Assembly (NCBI RefSeq): GCF_002933815.1
Contig: NZ_BEYR01000001.1
Span: 2,999,074 to 3,063,073, forward strand
From: Sphingobacterium sp. HMA12
Lineage (GTDB): Bacteria > Bacteroidota > Bacteroidia > Sphingobacteriales > Sphingobacteriaceae
DNA length: 64,000 nucleotides
Direction: 5' to 3'
Below are positions 45,231 through 54,485 of the stretch, in pieces (positions within the stretch are counted from its first letter, which is position 1; every line of letters starts with the position of its first letter). The notes under the pieces are model-generated. The model saw only the letters and a list, made by a program, of their open reading frames with translations. It had not been told where the DNA came from and did no database searches. A program made the position numbers and the translations under genes.

Positions 45231-46748
45231 TTATTTATAGTTTGGATTCTGAATTAACACACCTGCGCTTTTCTCAATTTCTGTTTGTGGTAATGGCCAG
45301 CGGTAAAATTTGTCTTCAAAATGATAGGGCACTTTACTGTCTTTGACCGCATTGAGTACTTCGCCTGCGATATGCCAACGAATCAGGTCGTAATGCCGTA
45401 GTCCTTCGAAAGCAAGTTCAACCCTTCTTTCGTGGCGGATACGGTCGCGCATTTTTTCCTTGGTATAACCGGCAGGAAATGCAGGCATCTGGACCCGGCT
45501 CCGTAGGGTTTTCATGGCATCGTAGACCGATGGATCTGGCCCGGCGATTTCATTTTGTGCTTCGGCATACATCAGCAATACCTCCCCGAACCGCAGTACC
45601 ACCGCGTCCTGTTGGCTCAATGTTGAAAAGCCAAAAGGTAGGTTGGCCGGATCCAGAAATTTCAACACGCCATAACCTGTAGGCCGCGGATTGGACGGAG
45701 TATGGATCTTACCGCCGCCAAAGTCAGGATGATCCACAAAAATTGTTTTGCTCAAGCGCGGATCCCTATCTTTGAAGGGATTGGCTCGGTCAGTCAAGGG
45801 TGATTCACCATAAGGCAGACCATCTTTGCATTCATAGGTATCTACGAGATTTTGCAAAGGTGAAGCAGCGATCCAATCGCCTAGGTACATGTCCCAAGGG
45901 GCTGTATTATTAGGTGCCAGAAAATTGACCGAAAAGATAATCTCGGTATTGTTCTTCTGTGTTGCATCACGAAAGACATTTTCAAAAGCCGTACTCAGGG
46001 TATACTCTTTCATGACATCGGTGCATAAGTCTTTTACCTCTTTCAAGATTGCTAAATCGGGTACCCCTTTGTCACCATAAGCCGCAAACAATAAAACCCG
46101 TGCTTTCAAGGCTTTTGCTGAACTTGCGGTCGCATGCCCCCCATTATTGAAATAAGGTTTAGCCGCTAAGTTAGCGATCCCAAAATCCAGATCAGCGCGA
46201 ATCTGTTTTAGGATATTCTCCGCACTTTCCTTTGGCTGACGCTGATTCTCCAGACTGAGGGAAGTCAGCACAAGCGGCACCTCACCATAAATACTGTACA
46301 ATTGGAAATACACAAAAGCACGGATAAAGCGGGCTTCGGCTTCCATATTTTTCTTCTCCCCATCGTTCATATCGGAGCCGTTATAGCCCTGAAGCTTCTC
46401 GATCAGGCGATTGGCACGTCCTATTCCCACATAAGCATCGTTATAAATTCCGGTTTCATAACCCCCTGTGGTCGGATTTAAATTCCCTCCTACGATTTCA
46501 TTGACGCTACCTGAGTTGAACTGATTGTAGCCATTGTCGGTCAGACAGTCCCGGAAAGGCATCCCATAGGAGAAAGTCTCACTCTGCAACGAGGCATATA
46601 CACCGGCCAATGCATTATCAAAATCCGATTTTTTGCTAAAATAGTTGTCCGAAGCGATCTGATCCAAAGGATTGAGGTCCAAGGCACTGTTACAGGAACC
46701 CAAAAATAGTCCGGATAGCATCAACGCTGTTATAAATTTCTTTTTCAT
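45231..46748 (-). CDS. SusD/RagB-type outer-membrane glycan-binding lipoprotein
   Basis: 505 residues. The lipoprotein signal ends FLGSC (Cys19). The sequence then follows SusD: NPLDQIASDNYFSKKSDFD, the tetratricopeptide-like helices (EARFIRAFVYFQLYSIYGEVPLV) and the C-terminal RHERRVELAFEGLRHYDLIRW. It is the surface lid of the SusC channel encoded 5 bases upstream. It is last in the operon; no further surface glycan-binding protein follows. Confidence 0.95.
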   Translation of the reverse strand: MKKKFITALMLSGLFLGSCNSALDLNPLDQIASDNYFSKKSDFDNALAGVYASLQSETFSYGMPFRDCLTDNGYNQFNSGSVNEIVGGNLNPTTGGYETGIYNDAYVGIGRANRLIEKLQGYNGSDMNDGEKKNMEAEARFIRAFVYFQLYSIYGEVPLVLTSLSLENQRQPKESAENILKQIRADLDFGIANLAAKPYFNNGGHATASSAKALKARVLLFAAYGDKGVPDLAILKEVKDLCTDVMKEYTLSTAFENVFRDATQKNNTEIIFSVNFLAPNNTAPWDMYLGDWIAASPLQNLVDTYECKDGLPYGESPLTDRANPFKDRDPRLSKTIFVDHPDFGGGKIHTPSNPRPTGYGVLKFLDPANLPFGFSTLSQQDAVVLRFGEVLLMYAEAQNEIAGPDPSVYDAMKTLRSRVQMPAFPAGYTKEKMRDRIRHERRVELAFEGLRHYDLIRWHIAGEVLNAVKDSKVPYHFEDKFYRWPLPQTEIEKSAGVLIQNPNYK

Positions 46749-46753
46749 AGCAC

Positions 46754-49700
46754 TTAGAAGTTAACTTGTACACCAAATGAATAAATCTTGTTTTGTGGAT
46801 ACTGCACCAGATCACCATTTCCATAGCGTTCAGGGTCCAAGCCTTTAAATTTGGTCGCAGTAAGGAGGTTATCACCCGAAAAATAAACCCGTAGGCGGTC
46901 AATTTTATATTTTTTCAACAGTCCTTCAGGTAAAGTGTATCCGAACACAAGATTTTTCAACCTGAAGTATGAAGCGTCCTGTATAAAATAGCTGGAAGCA
47001 CGGCTGAATTTCTCCGGAGCACTCCAACCCCAATAAATACGGGGCATCGTTGTCGAGGGGTTTTCAGGTGTCCAACGGTCTAACCAATCTTTTGTCGGCG
47101 GGCTACCCTGTACAAATGGGGTTACGCCCCAGCCCGAAACATAGGATTTGACGCCATATACGCCTTGTAATAGAGCCGAAAAGTCAAAGCCCTTAAAACT
47201 TGCACTTAGATTAAAACTATAGTTCAGCTTTGGATCCACACCTGCAATAATTGTTCTGTCGTTCGCATCTATTTTTCCGTCTCCATTGACATCCCGATAC
47301 TTGAGGTCTCCTGGCAGTGTATTATCATTAAACTGCTTCGGCGACCCCGCTACTTCGGCATCTGATTGAAATATGCCGATGACTTCGTAGGTATAAAAGC
47401 TGTCCATCGCATAGCCATTTTTTTTGATCGTATAGCCGCCGATTTCAGGCTCACCAAATTTGACCAGCTTGTTTTTGAAACGATCGAGGTTTGCACCTAG
47501 CTGATAGCGTAAACCTTCCAATGCTCCCGTAGTAATCTGATTACGATAAGTAACTCCCAATTCAACACCTTTATTCTCGACAATTCCATCATTTACATAA
47601 GGAGCTCCCAAACCAACGATTGCAGTAATCTGTGACTGTCTTAGAATATCGGTCGTTCTCTTTTTATACCAGTCAAAGGTGATATCTAAATTTCTAAACA
47701 GACTTAAGTCCAATCCCACATCGGTCATCGTTGTTGTTTCCCATTTAATAATCGGGTTGTTTAATGCCTGTTGAGCAACACCTGAATTTAGCGTACTATT
47801 GTCAAAAGAATAATTTCCGGTAAGTCCCAATACGGGCTGATACGGATAGTTGCCGGTATTCTGATTTCCGAGTTGGCCCCAGGATCCACGGATCTTCAAA
47901 TTATCCAACCAACCGGAAGCGAATTCCTTGACAAAAGATTCTTCCGATACACGCCAGCCTGCAGAGAAAGAAGGAAACGCTGCCCAACGGTTTTTACCGT
48001 AAAACTTGGAACTACCGTCGTAACGCATATTGGCTTCCAAGAGGTATTTCCCTTGATAATCATAGTTCAGTCGGCCGAAATAAGAGATCAGCGCCCATTG
48101 GTTTGCGGTTCCGTTTGCCCGTTGAATATCCGATCCACCGGCATTTAATTCCGTTAGTGTATCGTCGACAAAATTCTGTCTGAAGCCCTGCAGGTAGGTA
48201 TACTTGCTTTTTTCAATGCTATATCCGGCCTGAGCCTTGAGGTGATGTGCACCAAACGCGCGATCATAGTTCAGGTAAGTAAATAAATTGGTGTATATCG
48301 TTTGCTGATCCTGATCCGTAAGGCCCTTTCCAAGATCCAATGTTGTTCCGAGCGTGCCCGTATGGTAGTAATATTCATCCAACGTTGATTTATAATCCTT
48401 GTACTTGTCCATATTGAAATTATAGGCCCCTTTGGTGTACCAGGAAAGACCTTTAAACAGCTGTACCTCCATCCAGGCCTGTAAATTAGCCGCATAGTCA
48501 TCGGTATTGTACGTGAATTTCCGATCCAATACCGCCATTGGGTTTTTATTGTTGTACTCCCAGTCGTAAGCTTTGTAAGTATATCGCCCGCTACCATCCG
48601 GCAAAAATGGGCCATAGGTTGGCGCCTGTGACATGGCCGACAGGAATAGGTCTTTGGATCCCCCCGGAATAGATTCGGTATGTCCTGTCTTGAGCAAGAT
48701 ATTTGTTCCGAATTTAATACCTTCCGAGATTTTGGTCGTCAGGTTGAGTCGGGCGGAATACCGGTCGTAGTTAAAACCTTTGATCATTCCGTCCTGATTG
48801 ACGTAGCCCAAGCCAACATTAAAGGTTGTCCTCTCGTTTCCGCCCTGGATACCGAGATTATGGGTATAAGTCGGTTTAGTTTGAAAAATAAGTCCCAACC
48901 AGTCCGTATTTGGATATTTCACACGATCATTGCTATTGCGATAGGCTGCGATCACATCCGCTGGATATAGGCCATCGTTGAGATTGGAATTCTTACGCGC
49001 TTCGTTGTATAATTCCATATACTGCGCCGAATTGGTGATCAGATCAAACATTTTCGTAGGCTTATAGATACCCACATTACCATCATACTGAACAGTTGTA
49101 TTTCCTGATTTCCCTTGTTTCGTTGTGATCAGAATAACACCATTGGCTGCACGCGAACCGTAGATTGCTGCGGAGGCTGCATCTTTCAGCACGCTGACAT
49201 TTTCGATATCATTGGGATTGACGTCGGAGAATTTGCCCTGCACACCATCGATGAGCACCAGGGGATCCGATCCGGCACCACTAAAAGTACCCTTACCGCG
49301 GATACGGATGGATACGCCTTCATTGCCGGGTTCACCCGAGCCCTGGTTGATCTGAACACCGGGTACCTTCCCCTGTAGCATGGATGCTGTGTTGACAACC
49401 GGACGTTTTACCATATCGCTACCGGTCACTGTGGCTACGGAACCGGTTAGGTTTACTTTCTTTTGTGTACCATAACCGACCACAACGACCTCTTCCAAAC
49501 TTGACGAAGCGTCATTCAACTGCACATTCACGGTTCCCGCATTGGCAGCAACGGACATTTCCCTGGTTTCAAATCCCAGCGAAGAGAACGTCAGTACAGC
49601 AGTTCCACCCGTCAGGCTGAGCTCGAATTGCCCCTGCTGATCCGTTTGTGTTTCCTGTGTTGTATTTTTGACCCGTACTGTCACACCGGATAGCGGGCGC

Positions 49701-49933
49701 CCTGTATTGTCCAGCACTTTTCCTTTTATTGTACGCTGTTGACGGGTGGCAATGCCCCTGACTGCAATAGTCGCCTCTTCTGTTGGGTCAAAACGACGAT
49801 CTGTTGTCCTCAGTGATGCTGATGATGCTGTAGAGGGTACAGCCATCGAAAGACAGAGTGCCATTATACTGGCCTCAGGACCGAAGGACAGGACCTTGAT
49901 CAAAGGCCATTGTCTTGTCTTTTCTGTTTTCAT
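46754..49933 (-). CDS. SusC/RagA-type TonB-dependent glycan transporter
   Basis: 1059 residues from the ATG at 49933 (a frame to 49984 adds a non-signal extension). An N-terminal carboxypeptidase-regulatory domain (IKGKVLDNTGRPLSGVTVRV) is followed by a TonB box region (EEVVVVGYGTQKKVNLTGSV), the plug (IRIRGKGTFSGAGSDPLVLIDG) and a large barrel ending with an aromatic strand (YSFGVQVNF). It imports oligosaccharides across the outer membrane using TonB energy. Its position at the 3' end of the operon, after the enzymes, is unusual. Confidence 0.95.
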   Translation of the reverse strand: MKTEKTRQWPLIKVLSFGPEASIMALCLSMAVPSTASSASLRTTDRRFDPTEEATIAVRGIATRQQRTIKGKVLDNTGRPLSGVTVRVKNTTQETQTDQQGQFELSLTGGTAVLTFSSLGFETREMSVAANAGTVNVQLNDASSSLEEVVVVGYGTQKKVNLTGSVATVTGSDMVKRPVVNTASMLQGKVPGVQINQGSGEPGNEGVSIRIRGKGTFSGAGSDPLVLIDGVQGKFSDVNPNDIENVSVLKDAASAAIYGSRAANGVILITTKQGKSGNTTVQYDGNVGIYKPTKMFDLITNSAQYMELYNEARKNSNLNDGLYPADVIAAYRNSNDRVKYPNTDWLGLIFQTKPTYTHNLGIQGGNERTTFNVGLGYVNQDGMIKGFNYDRYSARLNLTTKISEGIKFGTNILLKTGHTESIPGGSKDLFLSAMSQAPTYGPFLPDGSGRYTYKAYDWEYNNKNPMAVLDRKFTYNTDDYAANLQAWMEVQLFKGLSWYTKGAYNFNMDKYKDYKSTLDEYYYHTGTLGTTLDLGKGLTDQDQQTIYTNLFTYLNYDRAFGAHHLKAQAGYSIEKSKYTYLQGFRQNFVDDTLTELNAGGSDIQRANGTANQWALISYFGRLNYDYQGKYLLEANMRYDGSSKFYGKNRWAAFPSFSAGWRVSEESFVKEFASGWLDNLKIRGSWGQLGNQNTGNYPYQPVLGLTGNYSFDNSTLNSGVAQQALNNPIIKWETTTMTDVGLDLSLFRNLDITFDWYKKRTTDILRQSQITAIVGLGAPYVNDGIVENKGVELGVTYRNQITTGALEGLRYQLGANLDRFKNKLVKFGEPEIGGYTIKKNGYAMDSFYTYEVIGIFQSDAEVAGSPKQFNDNTLPGDLKYRDVNGDGKIDANDRTIIAGVDPKLNYSFNLSASFKGFDFSALLQGVYGVKSYVSGWGVTPFVQGSPPTKDWLDRWTPENPSTTMPRIYWGWSAPEKFSRASSYFIQDASYFRLKNLVFGYTLPEGLLKKYKIDRLRVYFSGDNLLTATKFKGLDPERYGNGDLVQYPQNKIYSFGVQVNF

Positions 49934-49995
49934 ATTTACTTGTAGTTGTTTATAAAGTGTTTCTTCTCCTGAAATTTTTGACAAAAAGCATCCCC

Positions 49996-50017
49996 ATCAT
50001 GCAAAAAATTGCATGAT
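49996..50017. other. Hairpin upstream of susC
   Basis: ATCATGCAA and TTGCATGAT form a perfect 9-base stem with a 4-A loop between the GH95 gene and susC. On the minus strand a TTTTT run comes eight bases later, so partial termination or processing is possible. Confidence 0.4.
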
Positions 50018-50045
50018 CCAATTCAGTTGAGGACGCTATGTTTTG

Positions 50046-52397
50046 TTATTTTTCTTTTGTACGATAGGCAATCCAGTTATGATCTAGATATACCATAAGT
50101 TGTTGCGATTTGGGTGAATAAATCTGATAGTTCAGTATTTTACCGTCTTTCCATTCCATATCTAACGTGTGATTTCCCTTGATGCGCATGCCCGTCACCC
50201 GGCCTTCTTTTTTCCAGGCTTCAGGGACCGCTGGCAGGAGATATACACTGTCTTTATGCGACTGCACCAGCATCTCGGCGATACCCGCTGCTCCGCCAAA
50301 ATTACCATCAATCTGAAATGGGGGGCCTGCTGTTAGCAAATTGGCGTAAACACCACCACCGGCGCCATAATTGATATGTGTATCCACACGTGGAGTCATC
50401 AGCTGCCGAAATAATTTATAAGCCCTTTCGCCTTCATGCAATCTGGTCCAAAACAGCAGTTTATGGGCAATGGCCCAACTCGGTCCATCATCCCCCCGCA
50501 CATCCAGGCTTTTTTTAGCGGCAAGCTGCCAGTCTGGATGTTCATCATAACGGATCAAATAGCCCGGATACAAGCCATACAAATGCGAGATATGCCGATG
50601 CTGCGGATCAACCTCTTCATAATCTTCAATCCATTCCATGATACGGCCATCTTTGGCTAGCTGCACCACTGGTGCTAAACGTTTCAGTTGTGCCGCAACC
50701 TGCGTTAAAAAAGGATCCGATTGTTTGCCCAATAATCCAGCCGCATGGATGATATTTTCAAATAATTCGCGTACGATCTGATTATCTATCGTTGGTCCCA
50801 TCGTGACATTTGCCTGCTGCCCATTCGGGAGCTTGAAGGAATTTTCGGGAGATACAGAGGGCGAAGTCAACAGCCAGCCCTTGGTTGGGTGTTCGGTCAG
50901 GGCACTGGAGTAAAACTGTGCTGCTCCATAGAGAATCGGGTATATCCGCCTTAGATAGTCCATGTCTTCGGTATAGAGGTAATGTTCCCAGAGGTTATTG
51001 CAGAGCCAGCCTGAGCCCGCATTGGCAATGCCCCAGGAAGCAGACTCTCCCGGTTCGGTATAGCCCCATACATTGGTGATCACATGGGCCACCCAGCCCG
51101 GTGCGTTATAGTACGCTTTCGCGGTTTTTGCTCCCGGGGCCATAAGGCCTTCCACAAGACCCACCAAGGGTTCATTGAGCTCCCCAAGATTGGCCGCCCC
51201 GAGGTGCCAATGGTTCATCTGCACATTGATATCCAGATGGTAGTCCCCATTCCAGGGCGTCTGGATCTGATTTGCCCATAAGCCTTGTAAATTCGGAGGC
51301 AGCAGGCCTAAACGCGTACTGCTGATACTCAGGTAGCGACCATACTGATAAAATAAGGCTGCCAGCCCTGGATCCTGATCCGGTTCTTTACCGAAAGCCA
51401 CCAAACGCTCGTCGGTCGGTAAGTCATCTTTCGCGTGCCCCAATCGGAGCGACAAACGGTTGAACTTTGTCGAATAGTTTTGCAGATGTTCACCATACTG
51501 CTTGGTATAGGATTTTTTCAAAGCCTTTGCTAGCGTTTCCGCTGTCGTACGCTCAAAATCCTTACCTTTAAAATCAGTATCTGTCGCCACGTAAATCAGT
51601 ACTTCGTCAGCCTGTTGAATAACAATAGATTGTCCCTGCACAAGCTGTTTTCCGCCTTTAACTTGCGCACGGACACGTGTTTTGAACCGCATCCCTTTGC
51701 CGTCAACACCATTGTCCAATTGTCCTACCAAAACAAGCTCACCATCCTCGGTCTTGGCAGTTGCCCTTTCAGGACGGTCAATCTTGATTTCCAGGCTAAG
51801 CTGTCCTTTTTTACTGCTCTGTAGGCGAATAACGCCTAGGTCATCAGCAAAGCTTGTCCAATATTCACGACTATACTTGACTCCTTTGAGCTCATAACTT
51901 GTTTTTGCCATCGCCTTATCGAGATCCAGTTCCCGGCGATAATTCTGCACTGCGGTGAGATCCGTTTGTCCGTCAAAGGCAAGCATCAGATTGCCGAGTA
52001 TTTGATAACAGCCCCATTGCTTGCCGCCCGATCCGGGACCTTTGCAAATAAAATGCTGGTCAATCAAGCCCTGTGCAAGATCGTTTTTCCCGCTTTTGAT
52101 CAGATTTCGAATACTATCCAAATACCTGCTGGCCTCATAATTATTGGCATCCTGAGGACTTCCCGACCATAGGGTGATATCATTGAGCACAATATGGTCA
52201 TTCTTCAATCCACCATCGGGCATCATGCCAATTTTTCCATTGCCCAGGGGCAAAGTCTCCTCCCATTGTTTTGCGGGCTGCCGATACCAAAGTTTGCCCC
52301 CCGGCACTTGCCCAAATAAGTTGCCCGAAAAAAAGAAAACCACAAGCGTGCAAAGTAACTGACCTTTCCTACTGTTTATTTTTGATGATCTATTCAT
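50046..52397 (-). CDS. GH95 alpha-L-fucosidase/alpha-L-galactosidase, copy 1
   Basis: 783 residues with a signal peptide. The GH95 (alpha/alpha)6 barrel is complete: LPLGNGKIGMM near the N-terminus, the catalytic-core segment HLDINVQMNHW, the general-acid region LTSPSVSPENSF (Glu518), HRHISHLYGLYPG and PPFQIDGNFGGAAGIAEML with the late Asp. In characterised GH95 enzymes the first residue of the Asn-Ile-Asn motif is Asn; here it is Asp389 (DIN). Copy 2 keeps NIN. Inverting hydrolysis of terminal alpha-1,2-linked L-fucose or L-galactose is expected; the substitution may change specificity or rate. Confidence 0.92.
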   Translation of the reverse strand: MNRSSKINSRKGQLLCTLVVFFFSGNLFGQVPGGKLWYRQPAKQWEETLPLGNGKIGMMPDGGLKNDHIVLNDITLWSGSPQDANNYEASRYLDSIRNLIKSGKNDLAQGLIDQHFICKGPGSGGKQWGCYQILGNLMLAFDGQTDLTAVQNYRRELDLDKAMAKTSYELKGVKYSREYWTSFADDLGVIRLQSSKKGQLSLEIKIDRPERATAKTEDGELVLVGQLDNGVDGKGMRFKTRVRAQVKGGKQLVQGQSIVIQQADEVLIYVATDTDFKGKDFERTTAETLAKALKKSYTKQYGEHLQNYSTKFNRLSLRLGHAKDDLPTDERLVAFGKEPDQDPGLAALFYQYGRYLSISSTRLGLLPPNLQGLWANQIQTPWNGDYHLDINVQMNHWHLGAANLGELNEPLVGLVEGLMAPGAKTAKAYYNAPGWVAHVITNVWGYTEPGESASWGIANAGSGWLCNNLWEHYLYTEDMDYLRRIYPILYGAAQFYSSALTEHPTKGWLLTSPSVSPENSFKLPNGQQANVTMGPTIDNQIVRELFENIIHAAGLLGKQSDPFLTQVAAQLKRLAPVVQLAKDGRIMEWIEDYEEVDPQHRHISHLYGLYPGYLIRYDEHPDWQLAAKKSLDVRGDDGPSWAIAHKLLFWTRLHEGERAYKLFRQLMTPRVDTHINYGAGGGVYANLLTAGPPFQIDGNFGGAAGIAEMLVQSHKDSVYLLPAVPEAWKKEGRVTGMRIKGNHTLDMEWKDGKILNYQIYSPKSQQLMVYLDHNWIAYRTKEK

Positions 52398-52403
52398 GTG
52401 GTT

Positions 52404-54389
52404 TTAGTTTTTTGTCCAGTCATCGGTTCGGAAGGGAGAACCGGGTATCCCGGCTTCGTTGTATAAGGTCAGGTCCGGGTTATCCGCCCAGCCGTAACGT
52501 ACCGCGACGGGTGACGGTACTTCTTTGGCAGATACGATCAGCTTATTTCCGACCTGTTTGACTTCTGCACGATAAAAGACCTGATCGGCACCAGCAATTG
52601 TAAAACTACCGTTGCGTTTATCCGTTTCTTTCAGCACCAGCTTTTTGCCCATGGGGTTGAAGCTGAGTTGTATTGCTGTTCCCTCTGTCGTCCAATGCTC
52701 AAGATCAGGGCCCGAATAAGGGATCTTCTTACCATACAGCTGCGCTGTTGCGATCCAGCCAAGCCTTCTACCGACATCCTGCTTGTTTTTCGGATGGATA
52801 TCCTGTGCATCGCCGATATCTGCAATGACTGCCATACCTGTATAAGGCAATTTGAGTGTTTGGCGCTGCGCTTCCCGTAATCTCGCCCAAGAAGAAGGCT
52901 GCGGTGTTAAGCTTTTCGCTTTAAAGTTGGCCAGTTGAACAAAATAAAAAGGCATCTTTTCATTGTTCCACTGCTTGCGCCAGTCCTGAATCAGTGCGGG
53001 CAACAGTTGCTGATAGGGAGCGTCTTTTGAATCCGCGTTACTTTCTCCCTGGTACCAAATCGCGCCTTTTATTTTAAAATCCACAAAAGGCTTAACCATC
53101 GCATTGTAGAGCACTGTCGGCCTATTGGGGCCCTCCATCGCATTAGGTTTTGCGGGCAGCTTCGCAAGATCATAACCGACTTTACATTTCCAGTCTCCGG
53201 CCAGGGAAATCTGTTCACCATTTGGTCCTTCCAGTCGTGGCTGTTCTGTTCCGCCATATATTCCACCATCGCCGGCTCCATCAAATACGCGAACGGCGAT
53301 ATGCAATAGGCTGCCTTTGTTTGCCGTTGCAGGAACAGCATACTTCCGAATCTGATCGTAACCGACAGTTTCGCCCACTTTTGTGCCATTGACATAGGTG
53401 ATGTCGTTGTCATCAATCGCTCCCAAAATCAACTTGAGGGGTTTACCTTGCCAATGTGCCGGTAGTTCAACGTCTTTGCCAAAATAAACGACGCCATCCA
53501 TTCCAGGAAACAGGTTTTTGTCAAAAAAGCTCGGAATAGTAATCGTAGACCAGCTGCTTTTATCCAATTGTGGCGCAAACCAGTCGCCCTGCGTTGCTGT
53601 CTTCACCTGATCCTGCTGTTCGGCGACGCGATTCCATTCGGCCAGATCTTTCGCATAGATTTCCTGTGCATCCGGACGTTGGATTTTCTCAATGGCCGCC
53701 GTATAGGTTGAAAAAGGTGAAAGTGCCTCCCGGCTCATCCAGGCTTCAATGATTGTTCCGCCCCAGGAGGAATGGATCAGGCCAATGGGAATGCCTGTTT
53801 TCTCGTAGATCTCACGTGCAAAAAAATAGGCTGTCGCCGAAAACTCCGGAATACTTTGTGGCGTCACCAGATTCCATCCACCAGACTCCACCTTCACTGC
53901 TGTGGTAGGTTGATTGGCGGTTGCTTTTGGAATCTGCAAAATACGAATATTGGGAAAGTTAGCTGCTTTGATTTCCTGCTCAAAGTTATTGATCTTACCC
54001 CAGCCCGCCAGGGGCATCTCCATATTTGACTGTCCTGAACAAAACCAGACTTCACCGATCAGAATATTTTTCAGGATTAATTGATCACCGTCGTTGATGG
54101 TAATTTGGTAGGGTCCACCGTATTTCGGCGTCTCTAGATAGACTTGCCAGCCTCCTTGCTGATCGACCTCAACCTGATAGCTCTTGTTGTTCCAGCTGCT
54201 GTTTACGCTAAGTTCCTTGCCGACTGCGGTACTGGTTCCCCATATCTTGACCTTTTCTTTCTGCTGCAGCACCATATTGTCGCCAATAAAAGCCGGCAAC
54301 TGTACTTTGGCCTGTAGGGCAGAAAATCCACTGGCAACGCTGAGTAGCAGGGCCAACAAAGTCTGTTTATATTGTTTAGGTTTTATCAT
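52404..54389 (-). CDS. Sialate-O-acetylesterase-type carbohydrate esterase (SGNH fold)
   Basis: 661 residues with a signal peptide. LPAFIGDNMVLQQKEKVKIWG at the N-terminus and the SGNH blocks are typical: VWFCSGQSNMEM (nucleophile Ser121), AIWYQGESNAD, and DIHPKNKQDVGRRLG with the Asp/His dyad. A beta-rich insert in the middle (residues about 285-395) is also common in these proteins. Despite the name, PUL members often remove acetyl groups from plant hemicellulose or pectin, which fits the neighbours better than sialic acid. It follows a large hairpin in the mRNA. Confidence 0.9.
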   Translation of the reverse strand: MIKPKQYKQTLLALLLSVASGFSALQAKVQLPAFIGDNMVLQQKEKVKIWGTSTAVGKELSVNSSWNNKSYQVEVDQQGGWQVYLETPKYGGPYQITINDGDQLILKNILIGEVWFCSGQSNMEMPLAGWGKINNFEQEIKAANFPNIRILQIPKATANQPTTAVKVESGGWNLVTPQSIPEFSATAYFFAREIYEKTGIPIGLIHSSWGGTIIEAWMSREALSPFSTYTAAIEKIQRPDAQEIYAKDLAEWNRVAEQQDQVKTATQGDWFAPQLDKSSWSTITIPSFFDKNLFPGMDGVVYFGKDVELPAHWQGKPLKLILGAIDDNDITYVNGTKVGETVGYDQIRKYAVPATANKGSLLHIAVRVFDGAGDGGIYGGTEQPRLEGPNGEQISLAGDWKCKVGYDLAKLPAKPNAMEGPNRPTVLYNAMVKPFVDFKIKGAIWYQGESNADSKDAPYQQLLPALIQDWRKQWNNEKMPFYFVQLANFKAKSLTPQPSSWARLREAQRQTLKLPYTGMAVIADIGDAQDIHPKNKQDVGRRLGWIATAQLYGKKIPYSGPDLEHWTTEGTAIQLSFNPMGKKLVLKETDKRNGSFTIAGADQVFYRAEVKQVGNKLIVSAKEVPSPVAVRYGWADNPDLTLYNEAGIPGSPFRTDDWTKN

Positions 54390-54427
54390 GATTTTTGAGT
54401 TTGTTGCTCAATTGGGTTTATACATTT

Positions 54428-54474
54428 GGCGCATCCGAAGTCCGGGCTGTTAGAGTCGGAGCTTCGGATGTGCC
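54428..54474. repeat. Long intercistronic hairpin inside the PUL operon
   Basis: GGCGCATCCGAAG (54428-54440) pairs with CTTCGGATGTGCC (54462-54474), one wobble, and an inner TCCG/CGGA pair extends the stem to about 17 bases. It occupies the only gap near 100 bases inside the enzyme part of the operon, between the GH36 stop and the esterase start. No T-run follows on the minus strand. Confidence 0.65.
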
Positions 54475-54485
54475 ACAGTTATTTT

